From: Allobosea sp.
Lineage (GTDB): Bacteria > Pseudomonadota > Alphaproteobacteria > Rhizobiales > Beijerinckiaceae
Length of the DNA: 64,000 nt
NCBI RefSeq assembly: GCF_017308075.1
Contig: NZ_JAFKFX010000029.1
Span: forward strand, 1 to 64,000
Reading direction: 5' to 3'
Position 1 is the first letter of the stretch. Every line of letters starts with the position of its first letter. This document shows, piece by piece, positions 34,464 through 43,100 of this stretch. Both the position numbers and the translations under genes were made by a program. The notes under the pieces were generated by a model. That model was not told the origin of the DNA and did not search any database. It saw nothing but the letters and a program-made list of their open reading frames with translations.

Positions 34464-35762
34464 ATGATGGCACTGGCGCCCGAACTGCAGAACGCCATTA
34501 TTGCGTCGGTCGAGAAGGGTTTCGACGACCAGATCGCCTATACTCGCAAGCTGGTCTCGTTTGCCTCGGTGCGTGGCGCAGAACATGCCGTGCAGGATTT
34601 CACCTATCGCGAATTGAGCAGCCGCGGCTACGTCATGGACCGATTCGCGATGGACCGAGCGGCGATCGAAGCCCATCCCGGCGGCTCGCCCTGGTCGGAA
34701 CACCATTCGAAGGCGCCGATCGTCGTCGCGATCCATCATCCGCGCAAGGAAACCGGACGGTCGCTGATCCTCCAGTCGCATCTCGACGTGGTGCCGCCTG
34801 GGCCCGAAGCGATGTGGCAGCACAAGCCGTATGGCGGCGAAATCGTGGGCGACTGGATGTTCGGCCGCGGCGCGGGCGACATGAAGGCAGGCGCTGCCGC
34901 CAATGTCTTCGCGCTCGATGCGCTGCGTCGTCTCGGCCTGCAGCCGGCGGCGACGGTTTACGTGCAGTCGGTCGTCGAGGAAGAATCGACCGGCAACGGC
35001 GCCCTGATGACGCATCTGCGCGGCTACAAGGCCGATGCGGTGCTGATCCCCGAGCCGGAGGACAACAAGCTGGTCCGGGCCAATGCCGGCGTGATCTGGT
35101 TCCAGGTCGAGGTGCGCGGCGTGCCGGTGCATGTGCGTGAGATGGGCCAGGGCGCCAATGCCATCGATGCCGCCTACCGGGTGATCGGCCGGTTGCGCCA
35201 ACTCGAAGCAGAGTGGAACACGCGCAAGGCACAGCATCCGCATTTCGAGAATGAGGCGCACCCGATCAACCTGAACATCGGCAAGATCGAGGGCGGCGAC
35301 TGGGCCTCCTCGGTGCCGTGCTGGTGCGTGTTCGATTGCCGGATCGCGATTTACCCTGGCGTGCGCGCCGCCGACGCCGCCAGAGAAATTCGCGAAACGA
35401 TCGAGAACTTCGCCCGTGGCGATGCATATTTCTCCAATAACGCGCCGCGCATCACCTTCAACGGCTTCCACACCGAAGGCTCTGTGCTGGAGCCGGGCTC
35501 GGATGCGGAAGCCGTGCTCGGCCGGGCCCACGAAGCGGTTTTCGCGGCCCCGCTCGAGACCTTCATGACGCCCGCCTATCTCGATACGCGGGTTTACGCG
35601 CTGTACGATCAGATTCCGTCACTGTGCTACGGGCCAATTTCCAAAAACATTCATGGCTTCGACGAATGCGTCAGCCTGTCGTCGGTGAAAAGCATCACCA
35701 AGGCCATGGCGCTGTTCATCGCGGAGTGGTGCGGAACCGAGCCGCTGGCCGAACCGGCCTAG
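34464..35762 (+). CDS. M20-family metallopeptidase (ArgE/DapE-type deacylase)
   Basis: This 432-residue dinuclear zinc hydrolase shows the metal-site blocks LILQSHLDVVPPGP (His and Asp), GRGAGDMKAG (bridging Asp), VVEEESTGNGAL (catalytic Glu plus ligand) and a late HGFDECVSLSS (His). The dimerisation insert is present (RGVPVHVREMGQGANAIDAAYRVI). Such enzymes deacylate or deformylate N-acyl amino compounds in the cytoplasm. GAGGAGGG precedes the ATG at 34464. It is a clear paralogue of the enzyme at 40560. Confidence 0.9.
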   Translation: MMALAPELQNAIIASVEKGFDDQIAYTRKLVSFASVRGAEHAVQDFTYRELSSRGYVMDRFAMDRAAIEAHPGGSPWSEHHSKAPIVVAIHHPRKETGRSLILQSHLDVVPPGPEAMWQHKPYGGEIVGDWMFGRGAGDMKAGAAANVFALDALRRLGLQPAATVYVQSVVEEESTGNGALMTHLRGYKADAVLIPEPEDNKLVRANAGVIWFQVEVRGVPVHVREMGQGANAIDAAYRVIGRLRQLEAEWNTRKAQHPHFENEAHPINLNIGKIEGGDWASSVPCWCVFDCRIAIYPGVRAADAAREIRETIENFARGDAYFSNNAPRITFNGFHTEGSVLEPGSDAEAVLGRAHEAVFAAPLETFMTPAYLDTRVYALYDQIPSLCYGPISKNIHGFDECVSLSSVKSITKAMALFIAEWCGTEPLAEPA

Positions 35763-35819
35763 AAGCGTCGCAGCCGTGTGGCGGCTCCCGATAAGCAAAC
35801 CAGGAACAGGGGGAATATC

Positions 35820-37064
35820 ATGGCAGTCACAGACAAGATCCTCCGCTATTCGTTTGCGGCAACGCTCATCGGCGCCACGACCGCAGGCATGGCGGGGAGC
35901 GTTTCGGCGCGCGACATCACCATCGGCGTGATCGGCCCCCTGAGCGGCCCGGCGGCGAATTCCGGCATTTCGATGCGGCAGGCCTATGAGGTCGCGGCCG
36001 AACAGGCCAACAAGGCCGGCGGCATCGAGATCGGCGGCGCGAAGAGCAAGATCAAGCTGATCTTCGAGGACAGTGCCTCGCGTCCGGAGGTCGGCGTCAG
36101 CGCGGCGCAGAAGCTCCTGACCCGCGACAATGTCGATATCCTGGTCGGCGATACGATCGCGAGCTCGGTCACGCTGGCGCTGATGGAAGTCGCGCCAAGC
36201 TTCGGCAAGTTCATGATGAGCGGACAGCCCGTCTCCATCGAAATCGCCAAGAAGATCAAGAGCGATCCGGCGCGGTTCGGCAATTTCTGGAAGGCGAGCT
36301 TCAACAGCGATGCCTATGCCGATGCGCTGTTCAGCTCGGTGCAGGACCTGATCAAGCAGGGCGCCGTCAAGGCCGACAAGAAGAAGGTCGCCTTCATCGT
36401 AGAGGACACCGACTACGGCAAGTCGAACGTCGAATATACCGAGCCGCTGTTCAAAAAGGATGGCTGGTCGGTGTCGTCGAGCGAGACCGTGCCGCTCGGC
36501 TATGCCGATTTCTATCCACAGCTCTCCAAGCTGCGTGGCAACGAGCCCGACGTGCTGATCTCGATCTTCACCTCGGTCAATTCCGGCATCGCGCTGGTCA
36601 AGCAGATCAAGGAGCAGGGCCTCAAATCACTCCATCTGGCGGTCTACTACCCGATCCGCCCGGAATTCCTGAAGGGCGCGGGTGCCGCCGCCAACGGGCT
36701 GTTGTGGACGCCGCTGTTCTTCGACCCCGTCAACAACCCGAAGCACAAGGGCTTCGCGGAGATGTTCAAGACGGAGGCCAAGGTCGAGGGCAATGGCGAC
36801 CACGCCCAAGGCTACTGCCAGATGACGATGCTCCTCGACAACATCAAGAAGGCCGGCTCGATCGAACCCGCCAAGCTGTCGGAAGCTTTCGCAAAGACGG
36901 ATTCGCAATGCGTCATCGCCCGGCTGGTCTATGATACCGAAATCCATACGCCCAAGACCGGCGCGGATTATTTCCCGGTGCCGATCGCCCAGATCCAGGA
37001 TGGCGTGAGCCGCGCGATCTGGCCCTCGACCGCTGCGACGTCCACGTTCAAGCCGGCCAAATAG
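35820..37064 (+). CDS. LIV-type ABC transporter substrate-binding protein
   Basis: This 414-residue periplasmic-binding-fold I protein has a signal peptide of about 31 residues (FAATLIGATTAGMAGSVSA) and a mature start RDITIGVIGPLSGPAANSGISMRQAYEVAAEQANKAGGIEIGG. It differs clearly from the binding protein at 30440, so the two LIV systems probably take different ligands. The ATG at 35820 follows a CAGGGGG stretch. It lies 57 bp after the M20 gene and precedes its own ATPases and permeases. Confidence 0.92.
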   Translation: MAVTDKILRYSFAATLIGATTAGMAGSVSARDITIGVIGPLSGPAANSGISMRQAYEVAAEQANKAGGIEIGGAKSKIKLIFEDSASRPEVGVSAAQKLLTRDNVDILVGDTIASSVTLALMEVAPSFGKFMMSGQPVSIEIAKKIKSDPARFGNFWKASFNSDAYADALFSSVQDLIKQGAVKADKKKVAFIVEDTDYGKSNVEYTEPLFKKDGWSVSSSETVPLGYADFYPQLSKLRGNEPDVLISIFTSVNSGIALVKQIKEQGLKSLHLAVYYPIRPEFLKGAGAAANGLLWTPLFFDPVNNPKHKGFAEMFKTEAKVEGNGDHAQGYCQMTMLLDNIKKAGSIEPAKLSEAFAKTDSQCVIARLVYDTEIHTPKTGADYFPVPIAQIQDGVSRAIWPSTAATSTFKPAK

Positions 37065-37155
37065 GACACGGCAGGCGCGTCGGGACCAGTCAACGGTACC
37101 CCGGCGCGCCGTTTCATTGCGTGATCGTTTCGTGGCAGCGGCGGGGTCCGACTCT

Positions 37156-37902
37156 ATGCAAAATCCGGCGCCCGTGACGCCCTTGTTGAAGGTCGAGGGC
37201 ATCACGATGGCTTTCGGCGGCATCGTCGCCGTCGATAATCTGAGCTTTTCCGTGCAACCTGGCGAGATCCTCGCGCTGATGGGGCCAAACGGGGCCGGCA
37301 AGACCACGACCTTCCACGTCATCGCCGGGGTGCACGCGCCGACCAAGGGCAGGATCACCTTCGATGGGCACGAGATCACGGACACCAGGCCCGATCGGCG
37401 CTGCCGGGCAGGCCTGGCGCGCACCTTCCAGATCACCCAGCCCTTCGACGAACTCACCGTCGTCGAGAATGTCATGGTCGGCGCCATCGCCCATCACCGT
37501 TCCATGGCCGATGCGCGCGTCGAGGCCCGGCGCTATGTGGACATGGTTGGCTTGAGCGAACGGGCCGACATTCTCGCCAAGGGGCTGAGTACCGGCCAGC
37601 GCAAGCGGCTGGAAATGGCGCGCGCCATGGCGACGCGGCCGAAGCTGCTGCTGCTCGACGAGGTGACGGGCGGCGTCGACATGGCGAGCGTGCCCGGACT
37701 GATCGAACTGGTGAAGCGACTGCGCGGCGAAGGGCTGACGCTGATCATCATCGAGCACAACATGAAGGTGATCACCGAGCTTGCCGACCGCGCGATCTTC
37801 ATGAATCGCGGCGTGCGCATGGCCGAGGGCACGCCGGCCGAGATCGCGCGTCACCCGGAGGTCATCGAACTCTATCTCGGCGACGGTGACGGTCATGGCT
37901 GA
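37156..37902 (+). CDS. livG: LIV-type ABC transporter ATP-binding protein LivG
   Basis: This 248-residue ATPase has Walker A GPNGAGKTTTFHVIAG, signature LSTGQRKRLEMARAM and Walker B LLLLDEVTGGVD. The ATG at 37156 was preferred over a TTG at 37117 that would add 13 residues. It overlaps the start of the following livF by 8 bases. Confidence 0.9.
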   Translation: MQNPAPVTPLLKVEGITMAFGGIVAVDNLSFSVQPGEILALMGPNGAGKTTTFHVIAGVHAPTKGRITFDGHEITDTRPDRRCRAGLARTFQITQPFDELTVVENVMVGAIAHHRSMADARVEARRYVDMVGLSERADILAKGLSTGQRKRLEMARAMATRPKLLLLDEVTGGVDMASVPGLIELVKRLRGEGLTLIIIEHNMKVITELADRAIFMNRGVRMAEGTPAEIARHPEVIELYLGDGDGHG

Positions 37903-38614
37903 TACCCCCATACTGACGGTCGAGGGCCTCAACGTCCTTTATGGCGACTACCAGGTCCTCTGGGACGTCTCCATGCAGGTCGGCCAGAGCGAGGTGGTCG
38001 CCGTGCTCGGCCCCAACGGCTCGGGTAAAAGCACCGTGCTCAAGGCGATCATGGGCCTGGCGCCGGCCAAATCCGGCAAGGTGATGTTCGAGGGCCAGGA
38101 CATCACCCGCGTGCCGACGCATGAGATGGTGGGCCTCGGCATCGCGATGGTGCTGGAGCGCCGCCGCCTGTTTTCGGCGATGACCGTGCGCGAGAACGTG
38201 CTGCTGGGCGCCTATCACCGCAGCGTCAGCAAGGAGGCGCGCAACCGGCTCGAATGGGTGGAGAGCCTGTTTCCGATCCTGGCGGAGCGGCGCGACCAGA
38301 TCGCCGGCAAGATGAGCGGCGGCGAACAGCAGATGGTCGCGATCGCACGCAGCCTGATGTCGAAGCCACGCCTGCTGCTGATGGACGAGCCTTATCTCGG
38401 CCTCTCGCCGCGGGTCGTCAAACAGATCGGCGAGATCATCAAGCGCATCAACCAGGACGGCGTCGCGGTGATCTTCAACGAGCAGAATGTGCAGCTCTCC
38501 TTCGGCCTGTCCAACCATGGCTACCTGCTCGAAGGCGGGCGCGTCGTGCTGTCGGGGACAGGAGACGAGATGATCCATTCCGATGTGATCCGCCGCGTCT
38601 ATCTCGGCGTTTGA
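37895..38614 (+). CDS. livF: LIV-type ABC transporter ATP-binding protein LivF
   Basis: This 239-residue ATPase has Walker A GPNGSGKST, signature MSGGEQQMVAIARSLM and Walker B LLLMDEPYLGLSP, the usual LivF form. The ATG at 37895 gives MADTPILTVEGLNVLYGDYQVLWDVS. A GTG nine bases upstream is possible. It overlaps livG, consistent with coupled synthesis of the heterodimer. Confidence 0.92.
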   Translation: MADTPILTVEGLNVLYGDYQVLWDVSMQVGQSEVVAVLGPNGSGKSTVLKAIMGLAPAKSGKVMFEGQDITRVPTHEMVGLGIAMVLERRRLFSAMTVRENVLLGAYHRSVSKEARNRLEWVESLFPILAERRDQIAGKMSGGEQQMVAIARSLMSKPRLLLMDEPYLGLSPRVVKQIGEIIKRINQDGVAVIFNEQNVQLSFGLSNHGYLLEGGRVVLSGTGDEMIHSDVIRRVYLGV

Positions 38615-38624
38615 GGGGAAGCCT

Positions 38625-39500
38625 GTGACCTTCGCGATCTTCCTCGAACAGATCATCAACGGCCTGATCATCGGCTCGATGTACGCGCTGATCGGCAGCG
38701 GCATCGCGCTGGTCTACGGCACGATGCGCGTGCTGAACCTCGCCCATGGCGAGTTCTACATGCTCGGCGGCTATTTCGTGTTCTTCCTGGCGGTGACCTA
38801 TGGGGTGCCGTCCTATCTCGCCATTCCGGTGGCGGTCGTCGCGACCTTCATCCTCGGCATGCTGATCCAGCGCCTGACGGTCCATTACCTGATGGGCAAG
38901 GAAGCCTGGATGTTCTCGACGATCGCAGCGACATTGGGACTGTCGATCTTCCTGCAGAACGCCGCCTTGCTGACCTTCGGCGAGCAGTTCCAGAGCGTGC
39001 CCTATTATCTCGACGGCATGATCGAGATCGGCAGCGTCCGCCTGCCGCTGCAGCGCCTGCTGATCCTCGTGGTCGCCATCGTGACGATCGGGGCGATGAC
39101 CTTCATCCTGAAGAAGACGCGGCTGGGCTGGGCGATCCGCGCCACTGCGCAGGACCGCGACGCGGCTGCCGTCGTCGGCATTCCGGCGCAGCACATCTAT
39201 CTGATCACCTTCGGCATCGCCGGTGCGCTCGGCGCGGTCGCGGCCGCCATGCTGGCGCCGATCTATGCGATCAACCCGTGGAGCGGCATGCCGATCCTGC
39301 TCAAGGGGTTCGTCGTGGTCATTCTCGGCGGGCTCGGCAGTTTCCCGGGCGCGATCGCCGGCGGCCTGCTGCTCGGCGTCGTCGAGGCGATTGGCGTGCA
39401 GCTGACCTCGTCGGAATGGCGCGACGTCATCGGCTTCGCGATGATGATCGCCGTGATCTGGTGGCGGCCATGGGGCCTGTTCGGCAAGAAGCCGTCATGA
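38625..39500 (+). CDS. livH: LIV-type ABC transporter permease LivH
   Basis: This 291-residue permease has the LivH blocks FLEQIINGLIIGSMYALIGSGIALVYGTMRVLNLAHGEFYMLGGY (NLAHGE) and VVILGGLGSFPGAIAGGLLLGVVEA. It starts at a GTG preceded by AGGGGAAG. About eight membrane segments are visible. Confidence 0.93.
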   Translation: MTFAIFLEQIINGLIIGSMYALIGSGIALVYGTMRVLNLAHGEFYMLGGYFVFFLAVTYGVPSYLAIPVAVVATFILGMLIQRLTVHYLMGKEAWMFSTIAATLGLSIFLQNAALLTFGEQFQSVPYYLDGMIEIGSVRLPLQRLLILVVAIVTIGAMTFILKKTRLGWAIRATAQDRDAAAVVGIPAQHIYLITFGIAGALGAVAAAMLAPIYAINPWSGMPILLKGFVVVILGGLGSFPGAIAGGLLLGVVEAIGVQLTSSEWRDVIGFAMMIAVIWWRPWGLFGKKPS

Positions 39501-39549
39501 GAGCCAGCACCACCATGCCAACACTCCCGCCGACCGTTTGGAGAGACGC

Positions 39550-40542
39550 ATGTTCCAACCGGTAAAGCCGTCGCAATGGCTCATCATCGCAGTCGCCCTC
39601 CTGGGGATGGTCGCGGTGCCGCTGGTCACGCGCAATCCCTATCTGCTGCATGTGCTGATCCTGTCGATGATCTTCGGCATCTTCGCCTCGGCCTGGAATC
39701 TGGTGGCGGGATTTGGCGGGATGAAGACCTTCGGCCATCACGCCTTTTTCGGCATCGGGGCCTATGTCTCGGCGCTGCTCAGCATCAAGCTGGGCCTGAG
39801 CCCCTGGCTGACGATCTGGCTCGGCGCGCTGGCTGCGACCGCAACGGGCCTGTTCATCGGGCTGCCGATCCTGCGGATCCGGTCGATGGCGCATGTCGCG
39901 ATCGTGACGCTGGGCTTTGCCGAGATCGTGCGCATCGTGATCTCGAACCTGCAGACGATCACGCGCGGCGAGCTCGGCCTGTGGGGCATCCGGCCGTTCG
40001 AAGGCTTCACCCTGCCGCTGCTCGGCAAGGTCGTGTTCTCGCCGGCCGACAAGGTACCGTATTACTATCTCATCCTGCTGCTGCTGATCGCCTCGACCGC
40101 GGTGATCATGCTGCTGATGCGCTCCCGGACGGGGCTCTCGATCATCGCGATGCGCGATGCCGAGGATGCCGCGGAGAGCCTCGGCGTCAACCTCACCCGC
40201 CAGAAGCTGCTGGTCTTCGGGATCAGCGCCTTCCTGGTCGGCATCTCCGGCGCCTTCTACGCGCATTACATCAGCATCCTCACGCCGACGGCGGCGGTCG
40301 GCATCGACCTGATGATCCTGGTGATCGCGATGGCACTGGTCGGCGGGCTCAGCACCTTCAGCGGCCCGCTGATCGGGGCGCTGATCCTGACCGGCATCGT
40401 CGAGCTGCTGCGCGATCTCGATCAGTACCGGCTGCTGGTCTATGGCGCGATCATCATCCTCATCGTGATGTTCCTGCCCAAGGGACTGACCACGCTCGGT
40501 CCGGTGTTCAGGCGGCGCTTCGCGTCGCGCTCCTCGTCCTGA
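39550..40542 (+). CDS. livM: LIV-type ABC transporter permease LivM
   Basis: This 330-residue permease has the LivM signature SAWNLVAGFGGMKTFGHHAFFGIGAYVSALLSIKLG and LRIRSMAHVAIVTLGFAEIVRIV, and it ends with the KGLTTLGPVFRRR tail. The ATG at 39550 was preferred to an in-frame TTG at 39538. It completes a full LIV importer encoded on one strand. Confidence 0.92.
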   Translation: MFQPVKPSQWLIIAVALLGMVAVPLVTRNPYLLHVLILSMIFGIFASAWNLVAGFGGMKTFGHHAFFGIGAYVSALLSIKLGLSPWLTIWLGALAATATGLFIGLPILRIRSMAHVAIVTLGFAEIVRIVISNLQTITRGELGLWGIRPFEGFTLPLLGKVVFSPADKVPYYYLILLLLIASTAVIMLLMRSRTGLSIIAMRDAEDAAESLGVNLTRQKLLVFGISAFLVGISGAFYAHYISILTPTAAVGIDLMILVIAMALVGGLSTFSGPLIGALILTGIVELLRDLDQYRLLVYGAIIILIVMFLPKGLTTLGPVFRRRFASRSSS

Positions 40543-40559
40543 GGTCAAAGGGAACGATC

Positions 40560-41849
40560 ATGCTGGATAAGGATATCGCCGCCGCGATCACGGCGGCAGT
40601 CGATCGTGGTTTCGACGAGCAGGTCCGCTTCACCCAAGAGATGGTGCGCTGCCCGTCGGTGCGCGGTCATGAGCATACCGTGCAGGACCTGATGGCGAGC
40701 GCGATGGCCAAGCGCGGCCTGGCGGTCGACCACTGGAAGGTCCAGGTCGAGGACATCAAGGACCTGCCCGGCTTCGCGCCCGTGGTCGATGCAAGCTATG
40801 AGAACGCCTACAATGTGGTCGGCACCTATCGTCCGGCACAGCGCAAGGGCCGCTCGCTGATCTTCAATGGCCATATCGACGTGGTGCCGACGGGCGCCTG
40901 GGAACGCTGGACGACACCGCCCTTCGAGCCGCGCATCGATGGCAAATGGATGTATGGCCGAGGCGCCGGCGACATGAAATCGGGCCTGGCGGGCACGCTG
41001 TTCGCGTTCGATGCCGTGCGCGCGGCGGGCTTTGCGCCGACGGCGCCGATCCATTTCCAGTCGGTCGTCGAAGAGGAATGCACCGGCAACGGCACGCTTG
41101 CCTGCCTGCAACGCGGCTACCGCGCCGATTGCGCCTTCGTGCCGGAGCCGCTGGAACCGAAGCTGATGCGGGCCGAGGTCGGCCTGATCTGGTTCCGCGT
41201 CCATGTCGAAGGCGATCCGCAGCATGCTTCGGCGGGCTTCAACAATGTCGGCTCCAACGCCATCGAGAAGGCGCTCCTGCTGTGGCCGCCGATCAAGCAG
41301 CTCGAGGATGAGTGGAACGCCCGCAAGGTTCACCACCCGCTCTACAAGGACCACCCGCATCCGATCCGGGTCAATCTCGGCGAGATCTCGGGCGGCGAGT
41401 GGACCTCGAGCGTCCCGTCCAAGGCCGTGCTCAACATCCGGGTCGGCGTGCTGCCCGGCGTGAAGCTCTCCGATATCCAGCGCGAGATCGAGGCGCGGGT
41501 GCACGAGGCGGCGCTGGCCGATCCCTATCTGTCGAACCACCAGCCGCGCATCGAGTATCATGGCCATATGGCGGAAGGGTATGTGCTGGAGAATGCGGAG
41601 GGCCCGGAAGCCGTGCTCGGTCGTGCCCATCAGGCGGTATTCAATGCGGTCCTGCAGGAGGAGATCACCTCGGCGGCGACCGATGCCCGCTTCTTCGGCC
41701 TCTACCAGAATACGCCCGGCCTGGTTTACGGGCCGATCTGCGAAAGGCCTCATGGCTTCGATGAGCGGGTCGACCTCGACTCGGTCAAGGCCGTGACCAA
41801 GACCATGGCGCTGTTCCTGGCGGAATGGTGCGGAATCGAGCGCCTGTAG
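40560..41849 (+). CDS. M20-family metallopeptidase (ArgE/DapE-type deacylase), second paralogue
   Basis: This 429-residue enzyme has zinc-site blocks FNGHIDVVPTGAWERW, GRGAGDMKSGLAG, VVEEECTGNG and a late HGFDERVDLDS. Residues DRGFDEQVRFTQEMVRCPSVRGHEHTVQDL match the N-terminus of the enzyme at 34464 (KGFDDQIAYTRKLVSFASVRGAEHAVQDF), so the two flank the transporter as diverged duplicates. The ATG at 40560 starts at the family N-terminus. A much longer frame extending back through livM is a shadow. Confidence 0.9.
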   Translation: MLDKDIAAAITAAVDRGFDEQVRFTQEMVRCPSVRGHEHTVQDLMASAMAKRGLAVDHWKVQVEDIKDLPGFAPVVDASYENAYNVVGTYRPAQRKGRSLIFNGHIDVVPTGAWERWTTPPFEPRIDGKWMYGRGAGDMKSGLAGTLFAFDAVRAAGFAPTAPIHFQSVVEEECTGNGTLACLQRGYRADCAFVPEPLEPKLMRAEVGLIWFRVHVEGDPQHASAGFNNVGSNAIEKALLLWPPIKQLEDEWNARKVHHPLYKDHPHPIRVNLGEISGGEWTSSVPSKAVLNIRVGVLPGVKLSDIQREIEARVHEAALADPYLSNHQPRIEYHGHMAEGYVLENAEGPEAVLGRAHQAVFNAVLQEEITSAATDARFFGLYQNTPGLVYGPICERPHGFDERVDLDSVKAVTKTMALFLAEWCGIERL

Positions 41850-41868
41850 GCCTTTGGGAGTTTGTGCC

Positions 41869-43098
41869 GTGAGCATGCTGCGCGTGAATGGCGACCGGCT
41901 GTGGTCCGCATTGATGGAGATCGGCGAGATCGGCGGAACGCCCGGAGGCGGGTGTCGCCGTCTGGCATTGTCGGAAGAAGACGGGCGCGCCCGCGACCTG
42001 TTCCGCAAATGGGCGGAGGAGGCCGGCTGTAGCGTCACGGTGGACGGCATCGGCAACATCTTCGCCCGCCGCGAGGGTACGGACCACGCCGCCGCGCCGG
42101 TGGCAATCGGCAGTCACCTCGACACCGTGCCGACGGGCGGAAAGTTCGATGGCGTCTATGGCGTGATGGCCGGCCTCGAGGTGCTGCGCCGGCTGCGCGA
42201 CCTGGATCTGCAGACGCGCCTGCCGATCGAAGTGATCGCCTGGACCAACGAGGAGGGCGCGCGCTTCTCGCCGATGACCATGGGCTCCTCGGTGTTCACG
42301 GGCGACATGACGCTCGACTTCGCCCTGTCGCGGCAGGACCCGTCAGGCCTGAGTGTCGGCGAGGCGCTGAAGCGCATCGGATATGCCGGCAACATGGCAG
42401 TCGGGGGGCGCCCCTTCACGGCTTATCTCGAGGTTCATGTCGAGCAAGGGCCGCTGCTGAAGGAAGGCGGCGAACAGATCGGCGTGGTGACCGGCTCGTT
42501 CAAGGCGCGCTATTTCGTGGCGACGATCAAGGGTCAGGCGGCGCATGTCGGGCCGACTTTGATGGAGCAGCGCCATGATGCGCTGGTCGGCGCGGCGGCG
42601 CTGACGCTGGAGATCGACCGGATCGGCCGGTCGCGCGGGCGTGACGGGCGCTCGAACGCGCCCTATCTTGAAGTTTATCCCAATGTACGCGGCGTCATTC
42701 CCCAAGAGGTCCGGCTGAGCTGCGACGTGCGCCACCCGGATGCCGACATGGCGCTCGCCATGGAAATGGAATTGCGCGACGCCTGCCGCCGCATTGCGCA
42801 GGAGCGCGGCGTATCGATCGATCTTGAGCAATATTTCGAGTTCGGCCCGATCAACTGCGATCCGGCGATGAGCACCCTGATCCGCGACACGGCCGAGAGG
42901 TTGGGCTTTTCCCAGCGGGATATTCTTACCGTGGCCAGCCATGACGCGGTGCCGATGATGGATTATTGCCCTTCAGCGCTGTTCTTCGTCCCGAGCGATA
43001 CAGGCATCAGCCACAACGAGACGGAATACAGCACGCCCGAGCAATGCCGGGATGGCGCGGACGTGCTGCTCAATGCGGTGCTGAAACTGACCGCCTGA
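41869..43098 (+). CDS. Zn-dependent hydrolase, N-carbamoyl-L-amino-acid hydrolase / allantoate amidohydrolase family
   Basis: This 409-residue member of the amidase/hydantoinase/carbamoylase branch of M20 has metal-site blocks IGSHLDTVPTGGKFDGVYGVMAGLEVL and WTNEEGARFSP, the dimer/substrate loop EVHVEQGPLLKEGGEQIGVV and the ending ASHDAVPMMDYCPSALFFVPSDTGISHNETEYS. It hydrolyses N-carbamoyl or ureido groups. A GTG at 41869, with GGGAG upstream, is the favoured start; ATG 41875 is an alternative. It is probably the last gene of the operon. Confidence 0.9.
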   Translation: MSMLRVNGDRLWSALMEIGEIGGTPGGGCRRLALSEEDGRARDLFRKWAEEAGCSVTVDGIGNIFARREGTDHAAAPVAIGSHLDTVPTGGKFDGVYGVMAGLEVLRRLRDLDLQTRLPIEVIAWTNEEGARFSPMTMGSSVFTGDMTLDFALSRQDPSGLSVGEALKRIGYAGNMAVGGRPFTAYLEVHVEQGPLLKEGGEQIGVVTGSFKARYFVATIKGQAAHVGPTLMEQRHDALVGAAALTLEIDRIGRSRGRDGRSNAPYLEVYPNVRGVIPQEVRLSCDVRHPDADMALAMEMELRDACRRIAQERGVSIDLEQYFEFGPINCDPAMSTLIRDTAERLGFSQRDILTVASHDAVPMMDYCPSALFFVPSDTGISHNETEYSTPEQCRDGADVLLNAVLKLTA

Positions 43099-43100
43099 GG

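Noticed and set aside
39576-41849. Apparent 757-aa fusion ending in the second M20 enzyme
   Set aside because: The first 328 codons are an out-of-frame reading of livM. The real M20 gene starts at 40560.
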